Of a DNA stretch of 64,000 nt, positions 1 through 7,740 are shown piece by piece. This stretch comes from Acanthopleuribacter pedis. Its GTDB lineage: Bacteria > Acidobacteriota > Holophagae > Acanthopleuribacterales > Acanthopleuribacteraceae. A model generated the notes under the pieces. That model was not told where the DNA came from and did no database searches. It was given only the letters and a program-made list of their open reading frames with translations. The stretch's first letter is position 1. Every line of letters starts with the position of its first letter. The stretch lies in the NCBI RefSeq assembly GCF_017377855.1, contig NZ_JAFREP010000007.1, positions 248,001 to 312,000 on the forward strand, written 5' to 3'. Position numbers and translations under genes: made by a program.

Positions 1-2
1 AG

Positions 3-1388
3 ATCATGGTGTTGCACCTGAGTGACGAGGGCCGTTACATGGTCGACGAGGTGCAGGCCGATTTCATTATCGCCCAGCTCGACAAGGCCGAGGCCGAGGG
101 GTTCACCCGCATCATCCTGAAGATTGACACCTACGGTGGCGTGGTGATGCACGCCCGTACCATTACCGAGCGGCTGTTGCGGCTCAAAATTCCCACGACC
201 GCTTATGTCACCACCAAAGCCATTTCGGCCGGGACCTTCATCGCCTACGCCTGTGACACCATTGTGATGGAAAGCAACACCACCCTGGGTGACGCTCAGA
301 TGATCATGCAGACCACCGAGGGCATCAAAGAGGCGCCGGAAAAGGCGGTCACCGTGTTTCGCGCCGACTGGCGCAAGGCGTGCGACATAAAAAACCGCTC
401 CTTTGCCTTGGCCCGTGGTTTCTTCGAGATCGATGTCGAGGTGTTGCAGGTCGGTAAACCCGAGGACCTGCGTTTTATGACGCGCGAAGATTACGAATTC
501 CTCGCCGAGAAAGACCGCCCGCCGATTATCAAAATTGTGGTCAAAAAAGGCGAGCTTTTGACCCTCTTCGCCAAGGAAGCCCAGGCGTTGGGCATTGCCA
601 CCGAGGCAAGCAGCTTTGAGGCTTTTTTGAAAAGCGAAGGCTTGCGGGCGGCCGATTTGGAAGAACAGCAGATGACCTTCTCCCAAAACATTTTGCGGTT
701 TCTGGGCGCCAATTCTTGGGTCTTCTTGATCCTTACCATGGTGGGGCTCAACGGCATCTACATGGAAATCAAAATGCCGGGTTTTGGGGCGCCCGGCCTG
801 ACCGCGGTGGTTTGTTTTACCATTGTGTTTGGTTCACGTTTTTTGCTGGGTACCGCCTCGCCCCTTGAGTTGGCCGTGTTTGTCGCCGGTATTTTGTGCT
901 GTCTGGCCGAGATTTTTGTCTTGCCGGGATTCGGCGTGGCCGGCATCACCGGTATGGTGCTGATGTTTGCTTCGCTTGTGTTTGCCTCGCTTCCCGACTT
1001 TGGCGGCCCCTTGCCGATCCCGCGTTTTGAGATGCAGTGGGAGTGGTTGCGCTCCTTGCTTTGGTTGACCGCGTCCAGTTTTCTCCTGTCTTTTCTCCTA
1101 TTCGGGGGACTGGTGACACTGATCTTGAAATCACCCGTTAAAAGTCCCTTGGTTTTGGCCCATGAACTCACCAGCAATGAAGGGGTGGTTGCCGCCGTGG
1201 TCGAAGAGGCTGCCGCGATTTTGGGTCGGGAAGGCGTCATTGAAGGTGGTTTGCGTCCCGGCGGGAAAATGCGCTTGGACCAAGGTAAGCTGATCGACGT
1301 GGTGAGCGAGGTTGGTTTTATCGACGACGGCCAACGGGTGGTGGTCGATAAACTCGATGGAAACCGGGTCGTGGTCCGTCCCGTTTAG
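3..1388 (+). CDS. NfeD-family membrane serine protease (ClpP-class), 5' end outside window
   Basis: Membrane-bound ClpP-fold serine protease of the long NfeD type, which in other bacteria works with flotillins on membrane proteins. The frame is open to the window edge and already begins inside the protease domain, so the signal peptide and true start lie upstream. The IDTYGG strand and the SAGT motif around residue 75 (catalytic Ser) match the family. Several hydrophobic segments follow at about residues 235-395, then a C-terminal OB-fold NfeD domain (about 390-460) with GREG and LRPGG turns. The next genes are a short NfeD protein and a flotillin, the classic partners. Family assignment is firm; the protease substrate is unknown. 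Confidence 0.88.
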   Translation: MMVLHLSDEGRYMVDEVQADFIIAQLDKAEAEGFTRIILKIDTYGGVVMHARTITERLLRLKIPTTAYVTTKAISAGTFIAYACDTIVMESNTTLGDAQMIMQTTEGIKEAPEKAVTVFRADWRKACDIKNRSFALARGFFEIDVEVLQVGKPEDLRFMTREDYEFLAEKDRPPIIKIVVKKGELLTLFAKEAQALGIATEASSFEAFLKSEGLRAADLEEQQMTFSQNILRFLGANSWVFLILTMVGLNGIYMEIKMPGFGAPGLTAVVCFTIVFGSRFLLGTASPLELAVFVAGILCCLAEIFVLPGFGVAGITGMVLMFASLVFASLPDFGGPLPIPRFEMQWEWLRSLLWLTASSFLLSFLLFGGLVTLILKSPVKSPLVLAHELTSNEGVVAAVVEEAAAILGREGVIEGGLRPGGKMRLDQGKLIDVVSEVGFIDDGQRVVVDKLDGNRVVVRPV

Positions 1389-1583
1389 AGGGGTAGGCAA
1401 CAAGGAGGCGCGTTTGGACTTTTTGGGCGTGGTTTGCCATCGGGCCGCGAGCGGTGATGATGACTTTGGTGCGTCAGCCGGCTCTGAGCGGCCCCATCGT
1501 TCGCCACCGGCGGCTTGTTGGGAAGCAGCTGTGATCCGGGCTTTGTTGAGGATGGATTAAGGGACGTGATTCGTGATACTGAA

Positions 1584-1607
1584 GGGGGCCGGGTGTTGGT
1601 GGCCCCC
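1584..1607 (+). terminator. hairpin between the two NfeD genes
   Basis: A perfect 7-bp stem (gggggcc / ggccccc) with a 10-nt loop. No T-run follows, so it may be a processing or attenuation hairpin rather than a full terminator. It lies in the 322-bp gap 1389-1710, which otherwise holds no convincing gene. Confidence 0.3.
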
Positions 1608-1710
1608 ATGTAAGCCTCATTCTCAAAAACGAGGTGCCACCGCGCCTTTTCCGGCAAAATCATGGCAAGATGCAAGGGCGGCGAATTCAAATCACGCGGA
1701 GGCGTAGAAC

Positions 1711-2172
1711 ATGGTGTGGATCGTTTTACTAACGCTAGCAGGCTTTGGTTTTATTGTGCTTGATGTGATTGCGCTTCCCGGCAGCATTTTTGTGGCGCTG
1801 GGTATCGGCATGATTGGTTACAGTGTATATCTGAATTTCATGGCGCACGGCCCGGTTTCCGCCGGGGTGCATTTTGTTGTGTGTGCCTCCGTGATCCCCG
1901 TGATCGTGTTGCGCTTGTTGAAGCGGTACGCCCTGAAAGGTGAAATGAACGCTGAGGAAGGTTTTGTCGGGGTTGATTCCCACTCCGACCTTATCGGCTC
2001 TTCCGGCGTGGCCTTTTCCGACCTTCGCCCCGCCGGCAAAGTGCGTATGGAGCTTGACGGCAAATCGGTGGATCTGGACTGCATCGCCGAGAGTTCTTTT
2101 ATCGAGGCGGGCACCGAGGTGGTTGTGGTGGAGGAACGCGGGCCCAGTTTGGTGGTGGCGAAACGTCGCTAA
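1711..2172 (+). CDS. short NfeD-like membrane protein
   Basis: 153-residue protein with three hydrophobic N-terminal segments (about residues 3-75) followed by an OB-fold NfeD domain (about 85-150), the layout of short NfeD proteins that accompany flotillins. ATG start with a GGAGG-like site 7-8 nt upstream (gcggaggcg). It sits between the long NfeD protease and FloA. In Bacillus-type clusters the short NfeD is proposed to bind the flotillin and organise membrane domains; that role is inferred here from context. Confidence 0.8.
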   Translation: MVWIVLLTLAGFGFIVLDVIALPGSIFVALGIGMIGYSVYLNFMAHGPVSAGVHFVVCASVIPVIVLRLLKRYALKGEMNAEEGFVGVDSHSDLIGSSGVAFSDLRPAGKVRMELDGKSVDLDCIAESSFIEAGTEVVVVEERGPSLVVAKRR

Positions 2173-2255
2173 CGCGAACCTGACCCTTTTTTAAACCCAG
2201 CACGCCCCAACCCGTGTTTAACGGAAGGGGTAACCCTCTGGACAACTCGGATTTA

Positions 2256-2264
2256 TGCTAGAAT
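2256..2264 (+). promoter_or_regulatory. possible extended -10 promoter for floA
   Basis: TGC-TAGAAT matches an extended -10 element (TGn-TATAAT, 5 of 6), about 65 bp before the chosen floA start. No good -35 lies at 17 bp, as is usual for extended -10 promoters. Sequence match only. Confidence 0.35.
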
Positions 2265-2329
2265 GAGCCCCATTCTTGCTCACACATAATTCCCTTGCGA
2301 AACACCAAGGCATGTTACGGAGTAACGTC

Positions 2330-3340
2330 ATGGATTTAATTATTACCGGGTTCCTTGGCTTCCTTGGAATTGCCGGTCTCGTGATCTTTTTTATGGCCGC
2401 CAGCGCCCTTAAACTTTGGTTTCAATCGGTTGTGTCCGGTGCTTCCATCTCATTGGTTCGCATCGTGATGATGCCCTGGCGGCAGATTCGGCCCGCGCTG
2501 ATCGTCAACAACTACATCTTTGCCAAAAAAGCCGGTCTGAGCATTACCGTTGAGGACCTGGAAACCCACTTTCTCGCCCAGGGTCATGTGACCCGGGTCG
2601 TGCAATCCTTGGTTGCCGCCAGTAAAGCCAACATCCAACTGGGGTTTAACCAAGCGACCGCGATTGATCTTGCGGGCCGCGATATTTTGGACGCCATCAA
2701 TACCTCGGTATACCCCAAGGTTATTGACGTCCCCATGCGGGGTGGCGATAAAGTCTCCATCGACGCCGTTGCGAAGGACGGGATTCAGCTTCGCGCGCGG
2801 GCGCGGGTCACGGTGCGCACCTACTTGCCGCGTCTGATTGGTGGTGCCACGGAAGAAACCGTCGTAGCACGGGTTGGTGAAGGCATTGTTTCCGCCATCG
2901 GTTCTGCCGATTCTCACAAGGATGTGCTCGAGAATCCCGACATTATCTCCAAATTCGTTTTGAACAAACAGCTCGACGCCGGCACCGCCTTTGAGATTCT
3001 CTCGATTGATATTGCCGACGTGGACGTCGGCACCAACATCGGCGCCAAGTTACAGGCCGACCAAGCCGAGGCCGACAAACGCGTTGCCCAGGCGCGCGCG
3101 GAGGAACGTCGCGCGATGGCCGTCGCGATGGAGCAGGAGCAAAAAGCCAAGGTCCAGGAGAACCGCGCCAAGGTCATATTGGCCGAAGCTGAAGTCCCGC
3201 TGGCCATGGCCGAGGCCTTCCGCAAGGGCAACATGGGTATTATGGATTACGTCAAATACAAAAACGTCGAGTCCGATACCATGATGCGCCAGAGCATTGC
3301 CGATTCAACCGGAACGCCAAAGAAAACCGATCTTCAATAA
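2330..3340 (+). CDS. floA: flotillin-like protein FloA
   Basis: 336 residues, the usual FloA (UPF0365/YqfA) length. An N-terminal membrane hairpin (about residues 3-30) is followed by the PHB/SPFH domain and an Ala/Glu-rich coiled-coil stretch ([19 protein letters not shown] region). FloA scaffolds detergent-resistant membrane microdomains. I chose ATG 2330 because it directly precedes the hydrophobic anchor and has GGAG 8 nt upstream; an upstream TTG at 2276 in the same frame has no ribosome site. Cluster order NfeD-NfeD-FloA matches the conserved yqeZ-yqfA-type operon. Confidence 0.92.
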   Translation: MDLIITGFLGFLGIAGLVIFFMAASALKLWFQSVVSGASISLVRIVMMPWRQIRPALIVNNYIFAKKAGLSITVEDLETHFLAQGHVTRVVQSLVAASKANIQLGFNQATAIDLAGRDILDAINTSVYPKVIDVPMRGGDKVSIDAVAKDGIQLRARARVTVRTYLPRLIGGATEETVVARVGEGIVSAIGSADSHKDVLENPDIISKFVLNKQLDAGTAFEILSIDIADVDVGTNIGAKLQADQAEADKRVAQARAEERRAMAVAMEQEQKAKVQENRAKVILAEAEVPLAMAEAFRKGNMGIMDYVKYKNVESDTMMRQSIADSTGTPKKTDLQ

Positions 3341-3366
3341 TCTGGTGGCTTAAAGGGGGTTAACCC

Positions 3367-3816
3367 GTGAATGTCATCGTTCGTTTAATCCTCGATATCT
3401 TTCAGGCGATTTTCGAGAAAGACGCCGAGGAACGCCGTCGCCGACAACAGCAAAAGCCGCCGCCCGTTCCAAAGAAGGGGCAGGGCGGTACGCGACCGAA
3501 AAGCAAAAACCGTGATCTGGACGCTTGGATTGAGGACTTGGTTGATGACGAATTGCCCGAAACACGGCAGCCGTCGCGACCCGCGCCGCCGGTTCCGGCT
3601 CCCATCATGGCTCGATCAGACGAAACCTTCGACCAGCACAGCGTTGCCACCGCTTACCTATTCAACGATGTTGATCGCCATGTCGATGCCTATATCAATG
3701 AGCCAGGTCATGCCCAAGCGCAACAGCAGGCGTTCCAACTGCCAGGTCAGAATGCCTTGGTGCAATTGGTGCTGGCGCAAGAAATTCTGGGCAAGCCGAA
3801 GGGGTTGCGGCGTTAA
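3367..3816 (+). CDS. hypothetical protein downstream of floA
   Basis: 149 residues beginning at GTG with a GGGGG site 8 nt upstream, 26 bp after floA, so probably co-transcribed. The N-terminus (MNVIVRLILDIFQAIFEK) is an amphipathic membrane-binding-like helix. It is followed by a basic, Gln/Pro-rich disordered stretch (about residues 20-85) and a short C-terminal helix ending in an IL-rich segment. No family recognised. Position suggests a flotillin accessory protein, but that is context only. Confidence 0.65.
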   Translation: MNVIVRLILDIFQAIFEKDAEERRRRQQQKPPPVPKKGQGGTRPKSKNRDLDAWIEDLVDDELPETRQPSRPAPPVPAPIMARSDETFDQHSVATAYLFNDVDRHVDAYINEPGHAQAQQQAFQLPGQNALVQLVLAQEILGKPKGLRR

Positions 3817-3846
3817 AGCTGCTTAACTGAAAGGTTTGAGAGAAGA

Positions 3847-3885
3847 AGGATCTCGTGCTCACGGCATAGAGGTCCTTTTTCTTTT
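3847..3885 (+). terminator. intrinsic terminator of the floA cluster
   Basis: Stem aggatctc (3847-3854) pairs with gaggtcct (3869-3876) with one G-U, followed by TTTTTCTTTT. It lies 30 bp after the unknown gene. The rest of the 417-bp gap to 4233 has a GC-rich hairpin near 4002-4020 but no gene. Confidence 0.6.
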
Positions 3886-4233
3886 GGTCGCTGGTTATTT
3901 TCGATCCGTATCCCCGCGGCCGTGTCGGCTGGGTCGGTCAGTTTCTGTGATCTGCTTCCTTTTTTTGAGAAGGGTTCGCGGATAAACTGAGGCATCAATT
4001 CGGGGCGGTTTGTTTACGCCGCCCTGTATGTTTCTTTCAATGCATCACCAAGGTGTTTCCACCCGGCGTGGACCTTGGCTCTTTACCAAACATGGTTGTC
4101 CTCGCCACGCCCTGAGGAAGAAGATTGAAACCGGCCGAAAATTTGCATGGCCTTAAATGATGTCTCTGGTTGTAAGGTTCCCTTGTGCCGAACCACCGAA
4201 CGAGATGTCTTACCCTTTGTGGAGTCTCCAGTT

Positions 4234-5166
4234 ATGCCCAAGTTACGCATTATGTTTGACAACGAATGGGAAGAATTCTCTTTTGACAAAGAAGTTTTTC
4301 GCATTGGTCGCGGTCTTGAAAACGATCTCCCCTTGCCGCGGAGTCCGGTTGCCAAGGAGCATTGCGAAATTCGCCTGGTTGAAGATCGCTACGTTTTGCG
4401 CGATTTTGTCAACCACACGTTCGTGAATCGCAAACCGGTTAACGAGGTCGCACTTTCCCATGGTGATTGCTTGCAATTGGGCGGAAGCCTCACCGCGGTA
4501 TTTTTTCTCGACAGCACCGTTTCCGACACGGAGACGATGCGAATTGTGCTTGGCGATTCGATGCGCGAAGACGGTGCTTGTCTTCATTTGTTGGAAAACG
4601 AAACCCCGGTTCGCCGGTTTGCCCTAAGCGGCTTTGTGCGAATTGGTCGCGGTAACCAGTGTGAAATTAGTATTTCCGACGAAACCGTTTCCACCGTGCA
4701 TGCCGAGATGGTACGAGACGCAGACGGCTATACCTTACTTGATCACGACAGTTCCAATGGAACCAAGGTCAACGGACAGGCCGTCAAACGAAGCCGGATT
4801 TACGATGGTGATGTGGTTCAGGTTGGGCGGGTGAGCCTGCGCTTTGAGCGTGAGGAAGCGACCCAGGTAATTAGTACCGCTGCCACGCACCGCTGGCAGG
4901 ACGAGGCCGCTGCTGAAACCCTTCACGAGGCGCCGACTGAACGCATTGAGAACCCCGTGATTGCCGCCCGACAGAATGCAAGCGCCGACGATGTGGCCGC
5001 CAAAACCTTGTTCCGTCCGATCTCATTGAGCATGGACGACGCGGTGGGCGGAGATACCCACGCCGCCCGTGTTCCCAATCGCAATTCCTGGCTCATGTTT
5101 GCCGCGGCGGTGAGTCTGACCGGTGCCGGTTATTTGCTATGGCATCTCGGTTTGTTCCCCTTTTGA
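4234..5166 (+). CDS. twin FHA-domain membrane protein
   Basis: 310 residues with two forkhead-associated domains, which bind phosphothreonine peptides. FHA1 is about residues 5-90 (FRIGRGLENDLPL ... NRKPV). FHA2 is about 125-210 (VRIGRGNQCEISISD, with the SSNGTKVNGQ motif, the canonical binding and loop residues). A linker follows, then a C-terminal membrane anchor (last 25 residues). FHA1 has NHTFVN instead of a clear SxNGT motif and may not bind phosphopeptide. Start ATG 4234 has a GGAG site; an in-frame ATG at 4147 lacks one. Likely reads out Ser/Thr kinases, several of which are encoded in this window, but no partner is adjacent. Confidence 0.85.
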   Translation: MPKLRIMFDNEWEEFSFDKEVFRIGRGLENDLPLPRSPVAKEHCEIRLVEDRYVLRDFVNHTFVNRKPVNEVALSHGDCLQLGGSLTAVFFLDSTVSDTETMRIVLGDSMREDGACLHLLENETPVRRFALSGFVRIGRGNQCEISISDETVSTVHAEMVRDADGYTLLDHDSSNGTKVNGQAVKRSRIYDGDVVQVGRVSLRFEREEATQVISTAATHRWQDEAAAETLHEAPTERIENPVIAARQNASADDVAAKTLFRPISLSMDDAVGGDTHAARVPNRNSWLMFAAAVSLTGAGYLLWHLGLFPF

Positions 5167-5295
5167 TTTATTTAAGCTATTTGAGAGCAGGGGCTTAGTA
5201 GAAAACGACGCGACTTGCCGCGCTTCTGCGGTTTTCCCATTCGGCGCTTTTTGGTGGATTCTTCCACGCGCCTGACGTGATTTAGAATGCAACCT

Positions 5296-5339
5296 AACGG
5301 TTCTGTTTGCCGCTAATAATGGCAAACAGGACCGTTTTT
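5296..5339 (+). terminator. strong bidirectional-type terminator
   Basis: A 16-bp stem (5296-5311 with 5321-5336, one G-U) with a 9-nt loop, followed by TTTT. It ends the FHA gene and separates it from the lipoprotein gene. Confidence 0.8.
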
Positions 5340-5442
5340 GCATTCCGGCAAAAGGTTGACGACTGGGTCTTGGGTCGACCCACCGACTTGGTTACAATAG
5401 GCGTGGTTGAACCGACAGTTTCGACTAACTAAGGGGGCGTTC

Positions 5443-6063
5443 GTGGTGCGAGCTTTTGGATTGTGTGTCTGTGTGTTGTTGGTGACAGCCGCTTGCCGCA
5501 AAGATGAATCACTGAAGTTCGAGTTGATGCGGAGTTACAACAACTTCATACATTCTGTCGACGAACTCCATGAGGAAGGTCTGGAAATTTCTGTTTATTT
5601 CCCTGGGGTTACCAACTACAAAGAGCACGTCAAAGAGGTGCTGCTCAAATACATCCGCCAGACAAGTGACCCGGATCAGCTGATCGAATTCGATGAACAA
5701 GGGGTGGTTTTGTGCCGTTTCTTGGGTTTGGCGCATCACCGCTACCAGGTGCTTTCCTATGAGCTCGATGCATCGGGGAATGAGGCCAAGATGCGTGTCT
5801 CGATCAACTTCAACTACGACAAAAACATCGCCTTCTCTAAATTTGAAGACGGCACCCGCGTTTTAATTCCAGGTGAACCCTGGGGCACGGTTTACGAGGT
5901 GACCATCGGCGGTACCGGCAATCCTGTTCCCCGTAATCAGCTCAAAAACGTGGAAGTCGACGTGGTCTTCAAGAAAACCAATATCGAGGGCTACTGGCAA
6001 GTTCGCAAAAGCGGCATCGATCCGGCCACGCTCGAATTCGAAACCTCCTACCAAGATTTTTGA
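5443..6063 (+). CDS. putative lipoprotein of unknown function
   Basis: About 206 residues. The N-terminus has a short basic start, a hydrophobic run and a lipobox ending in TAAC, so the Cys is expected to be lipidated after signal peptidase II cleavage. The mature domain is mixed alpha/beta with no motif I recognise. The start is GTG 5443 (or GTG 5446), placed 5-6 nt after AGGGGGC; an upstream in-frame TTG at 5407 would put the charged residues too far from the hydrophobic core. Single gene between two apparent transcription boundaries. Confidence 0.72.
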   Translation: MVRAFGLCVCVLLVTAACRKDESLKFELMRSYNNFIHSVDELHEEGLEISVYFPGVTNYKEHVKEVLLKYIRQTSDPDQLIEFDEQGVVLCRFLGLAHHRYQVLSYELDASGNEAKMRVSINFNYDKNIAFSKFEDGTRVLIPGEPWGTVYEVTIGGTGNPVPRNQLKNVEVDVVFKKTNIEGYWQVRKSGIDPATLEFETSYQDF

Positions 6064-6280
6064 CACCCACCGTGAGGCGAAGTAACCCTTTTGGTCTCAG
6101 TCAGGGGCCTTTTAGCACCCGGGGCAAGATGTTAGATTCGCCATTTTTTTTGGTTTGTACCGACTGGCTCCATTTTTTTCATTAAGGTAGATCGTTGGTG
6201 TCAGTGTTTGAGGGAGGGTGTCTTTTCATTTGGCGGTATCCTTTTTGATTGAGTGAGGTGTGTCCTCCGGCGACTCGCCG

Positions 6281-6309
6281 TTTTCAAGCGCTATTAAATT
6301 GGTTATACT
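6281..6309 (+). promoter_or_regulatory. sigma70-like promoter for the P450 gene
   Basis: TTTTCA (6281-6286), 17-bp spacer, TATACT (6304-6309), 34 bp before the P450 ATG. The -10 is 5 of 6, the -35 4 of 6. Confidence 0.4.
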
Positions 6310-6343
6310 GGATTAGTTGAATATACCAAAAAGGAGCGTTTCT

Positions 6344-7660
6344 ATGACTCTGCCTCCCGGGCCGAAAGATAACCCTGTTGACCTACTATCGAATTATCCC
6401 AGTCAAAAGGCGCTTGATTTACTTGACGCCTATCATGCCGAGTATGGCGATATTTTCTCGGTAAAAGTCGGTGCCTGGCAATCTGATGATGAACCGATGA
6501 CGTGGGTCATGCTGACGCGACCGGATCACGTAAAGGCTTTTTTTCAAGGCGATTTAGAGGTTCTGTCAGCGAGTCGTGCCAATGTGGTTTTGTTTGGAGA
6601 ACACCTGCCGAAAGAAGGGACTTTTGCTATTTCGGGAGAAACCTTTAAAAAGCGGAAACGGTTGGTTGCGCCACCTTTAAACGGCAAGCGTATTAAACCC
6701 TTTGTTCCGTATATTTATCAGTTTACGCTTGGATTGGCGCGAAGTTGGGAGGTGGGCCAGAAAGTAAATATGCTCAAACAAATACATTTAATTACTATCG
6801 AAACGATTTTGAAGACTGTCTTTGGTATTAAAGAAGGTAATAAATTTAGCCATCTCTGTTCGGAAATTTCCAAGCTTGAAGATCAGCAAGCTACTGAAGA
6901 AGAAAAGTTGGGAGCTTTTAAGATTCTAGATGATGTGATCCTTGAGGAAACCAAACGGCGCAAGGAATCCGGCGACTACAAGACAGGTGAAGATATTTTC
7001 TCGATTTTGCTACGGGCTAAAGATGTTGAGGGTGACGGTAGTGGGTTAACCGATCAAGAAGTTCACGATGAACTCTGGACGCTGCTCCATGCCGGTTTTG
7101 GCTCAACTTCCACCATGATTGCTTGGGTCTTTCATTCCATATTGAGTCATCCCGAGGTTTACGCGCGGGTTCTTGCCGAACTCGACGAAGTGTTGGGTGA
7201 TGGACCCTTTGAGCAGGAGCACCTCAACCAGTTGCCTTATCTTGATGCGGTGATTAAGGAAACCTTCCGTTTACGACCCTTGTTTTTAGTGGCCGGTGCC
7301 CGCCAGTTAGATGCCGAGTGGGAGATCGGTGGGTACAGGCTTCCCAAGGACACCATGGTGGCGAGTTGTTCTTACATCCTGCAGCGGCGACCTGAGTTGT
7401 ATGAAAACCCAGACCAATTTGACCCCATGCGTTATTTCGGGAAAAAGATCGATCCCTACCAGTGGGCGCCCTTTGGGGGTGGGCAGCGGAAATGTCCGGG
7501 AATGGCGTTTGCCCTTCAAGAGACCACGGTTTTGGTTGCCACCGCATTGCGTGAGGTATCGCTTTCGCTTGAGAATAAAGCCTTTGTCCCTACCCGGCAG
7601 GGGTGGTTTGTCGCACCGGACGGTGGGCCGTTGGTGACGGTGGGCGAAAAGCGACGCTAG
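6344..7660 (+). CDS. cytochrome P450 with non-canonical I-helix
   Basis: 438-residue heme-thiolate monooxygenase, soluble bacterial type (no membrane anchor). K-helix ExxR is ETFR near residue 305. The heme loop FGGGQRKCPG has its Cys near residue 383. The I-helix reads AGFGSTST near residue 248, where most P450s have AGx(D/E)T(T/S); the acidic residue is Gly and the Thr is Ser. Such changes occur in P450s with altered oxygen activation, so substrate and reaction are not predictable. ATG 6344 has AAGGAG 9 nt upstream. No ferredoxin or reductase is adjacent; the nearest neighbour is a convergent TonB receptor. Confidence 0.9.
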   Translation: MTLPPGPKDNPVDLLSNYPSQKALDLLDAYHAEYGDIFSVKVGAWQSDDEPMTWVMLTRPDHVKAFFQGDLEVLSASRANVVLFGEHLPKEGTFAISGETFKKRKRLVAPPLNGKRIKPFVPYIYQFTLGLARSWEVGQKVNMLKQIHLITIETILKTVFGIKEGNKFSHLCSEISKLEDQQATEEEKLGAFKILDDVILEETKRRKESGDYKTGEDIFSILLRAKDVEGDGSGLTDQEVHDELWTLLHAGFGSTSTMIAWVFHSILSHPEVYARVLAELDEVLGDGPFEQEHLNQLPYLDAVIKETFRLRPLFLVAGARQLDAEWEIGGYRLPKDTMVASCSYILQRRPELYENPDQFDPMRYFGKKIDPYQWAPFGGGQRKCPGMAFALQETTVLVATALREVSLSLENKAFVPTRQGWFVAPDGGPLVTVGEKRR

Positions 7661-7681
7661 CCTTGAAATAAGTGAATTGAA

Positions 7682-7711
7682 AAGCGCCGATAACCCGGGT
7701 TGTCGGCGCTT
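7682..7711 (+). terminator. hairpin between convergent P450 and TonB receptor genes
   Basis: Stem aagcgccga (7682-7690) / tcggcgctt (7703-7711), followed by cttcgtt. Symmetrical enough to serve both convergent genes. Confidence 0.6.
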
Positions 7712-7740
7712 CTTCGTTAAGCTATGTGTGGTGCGGTTGT

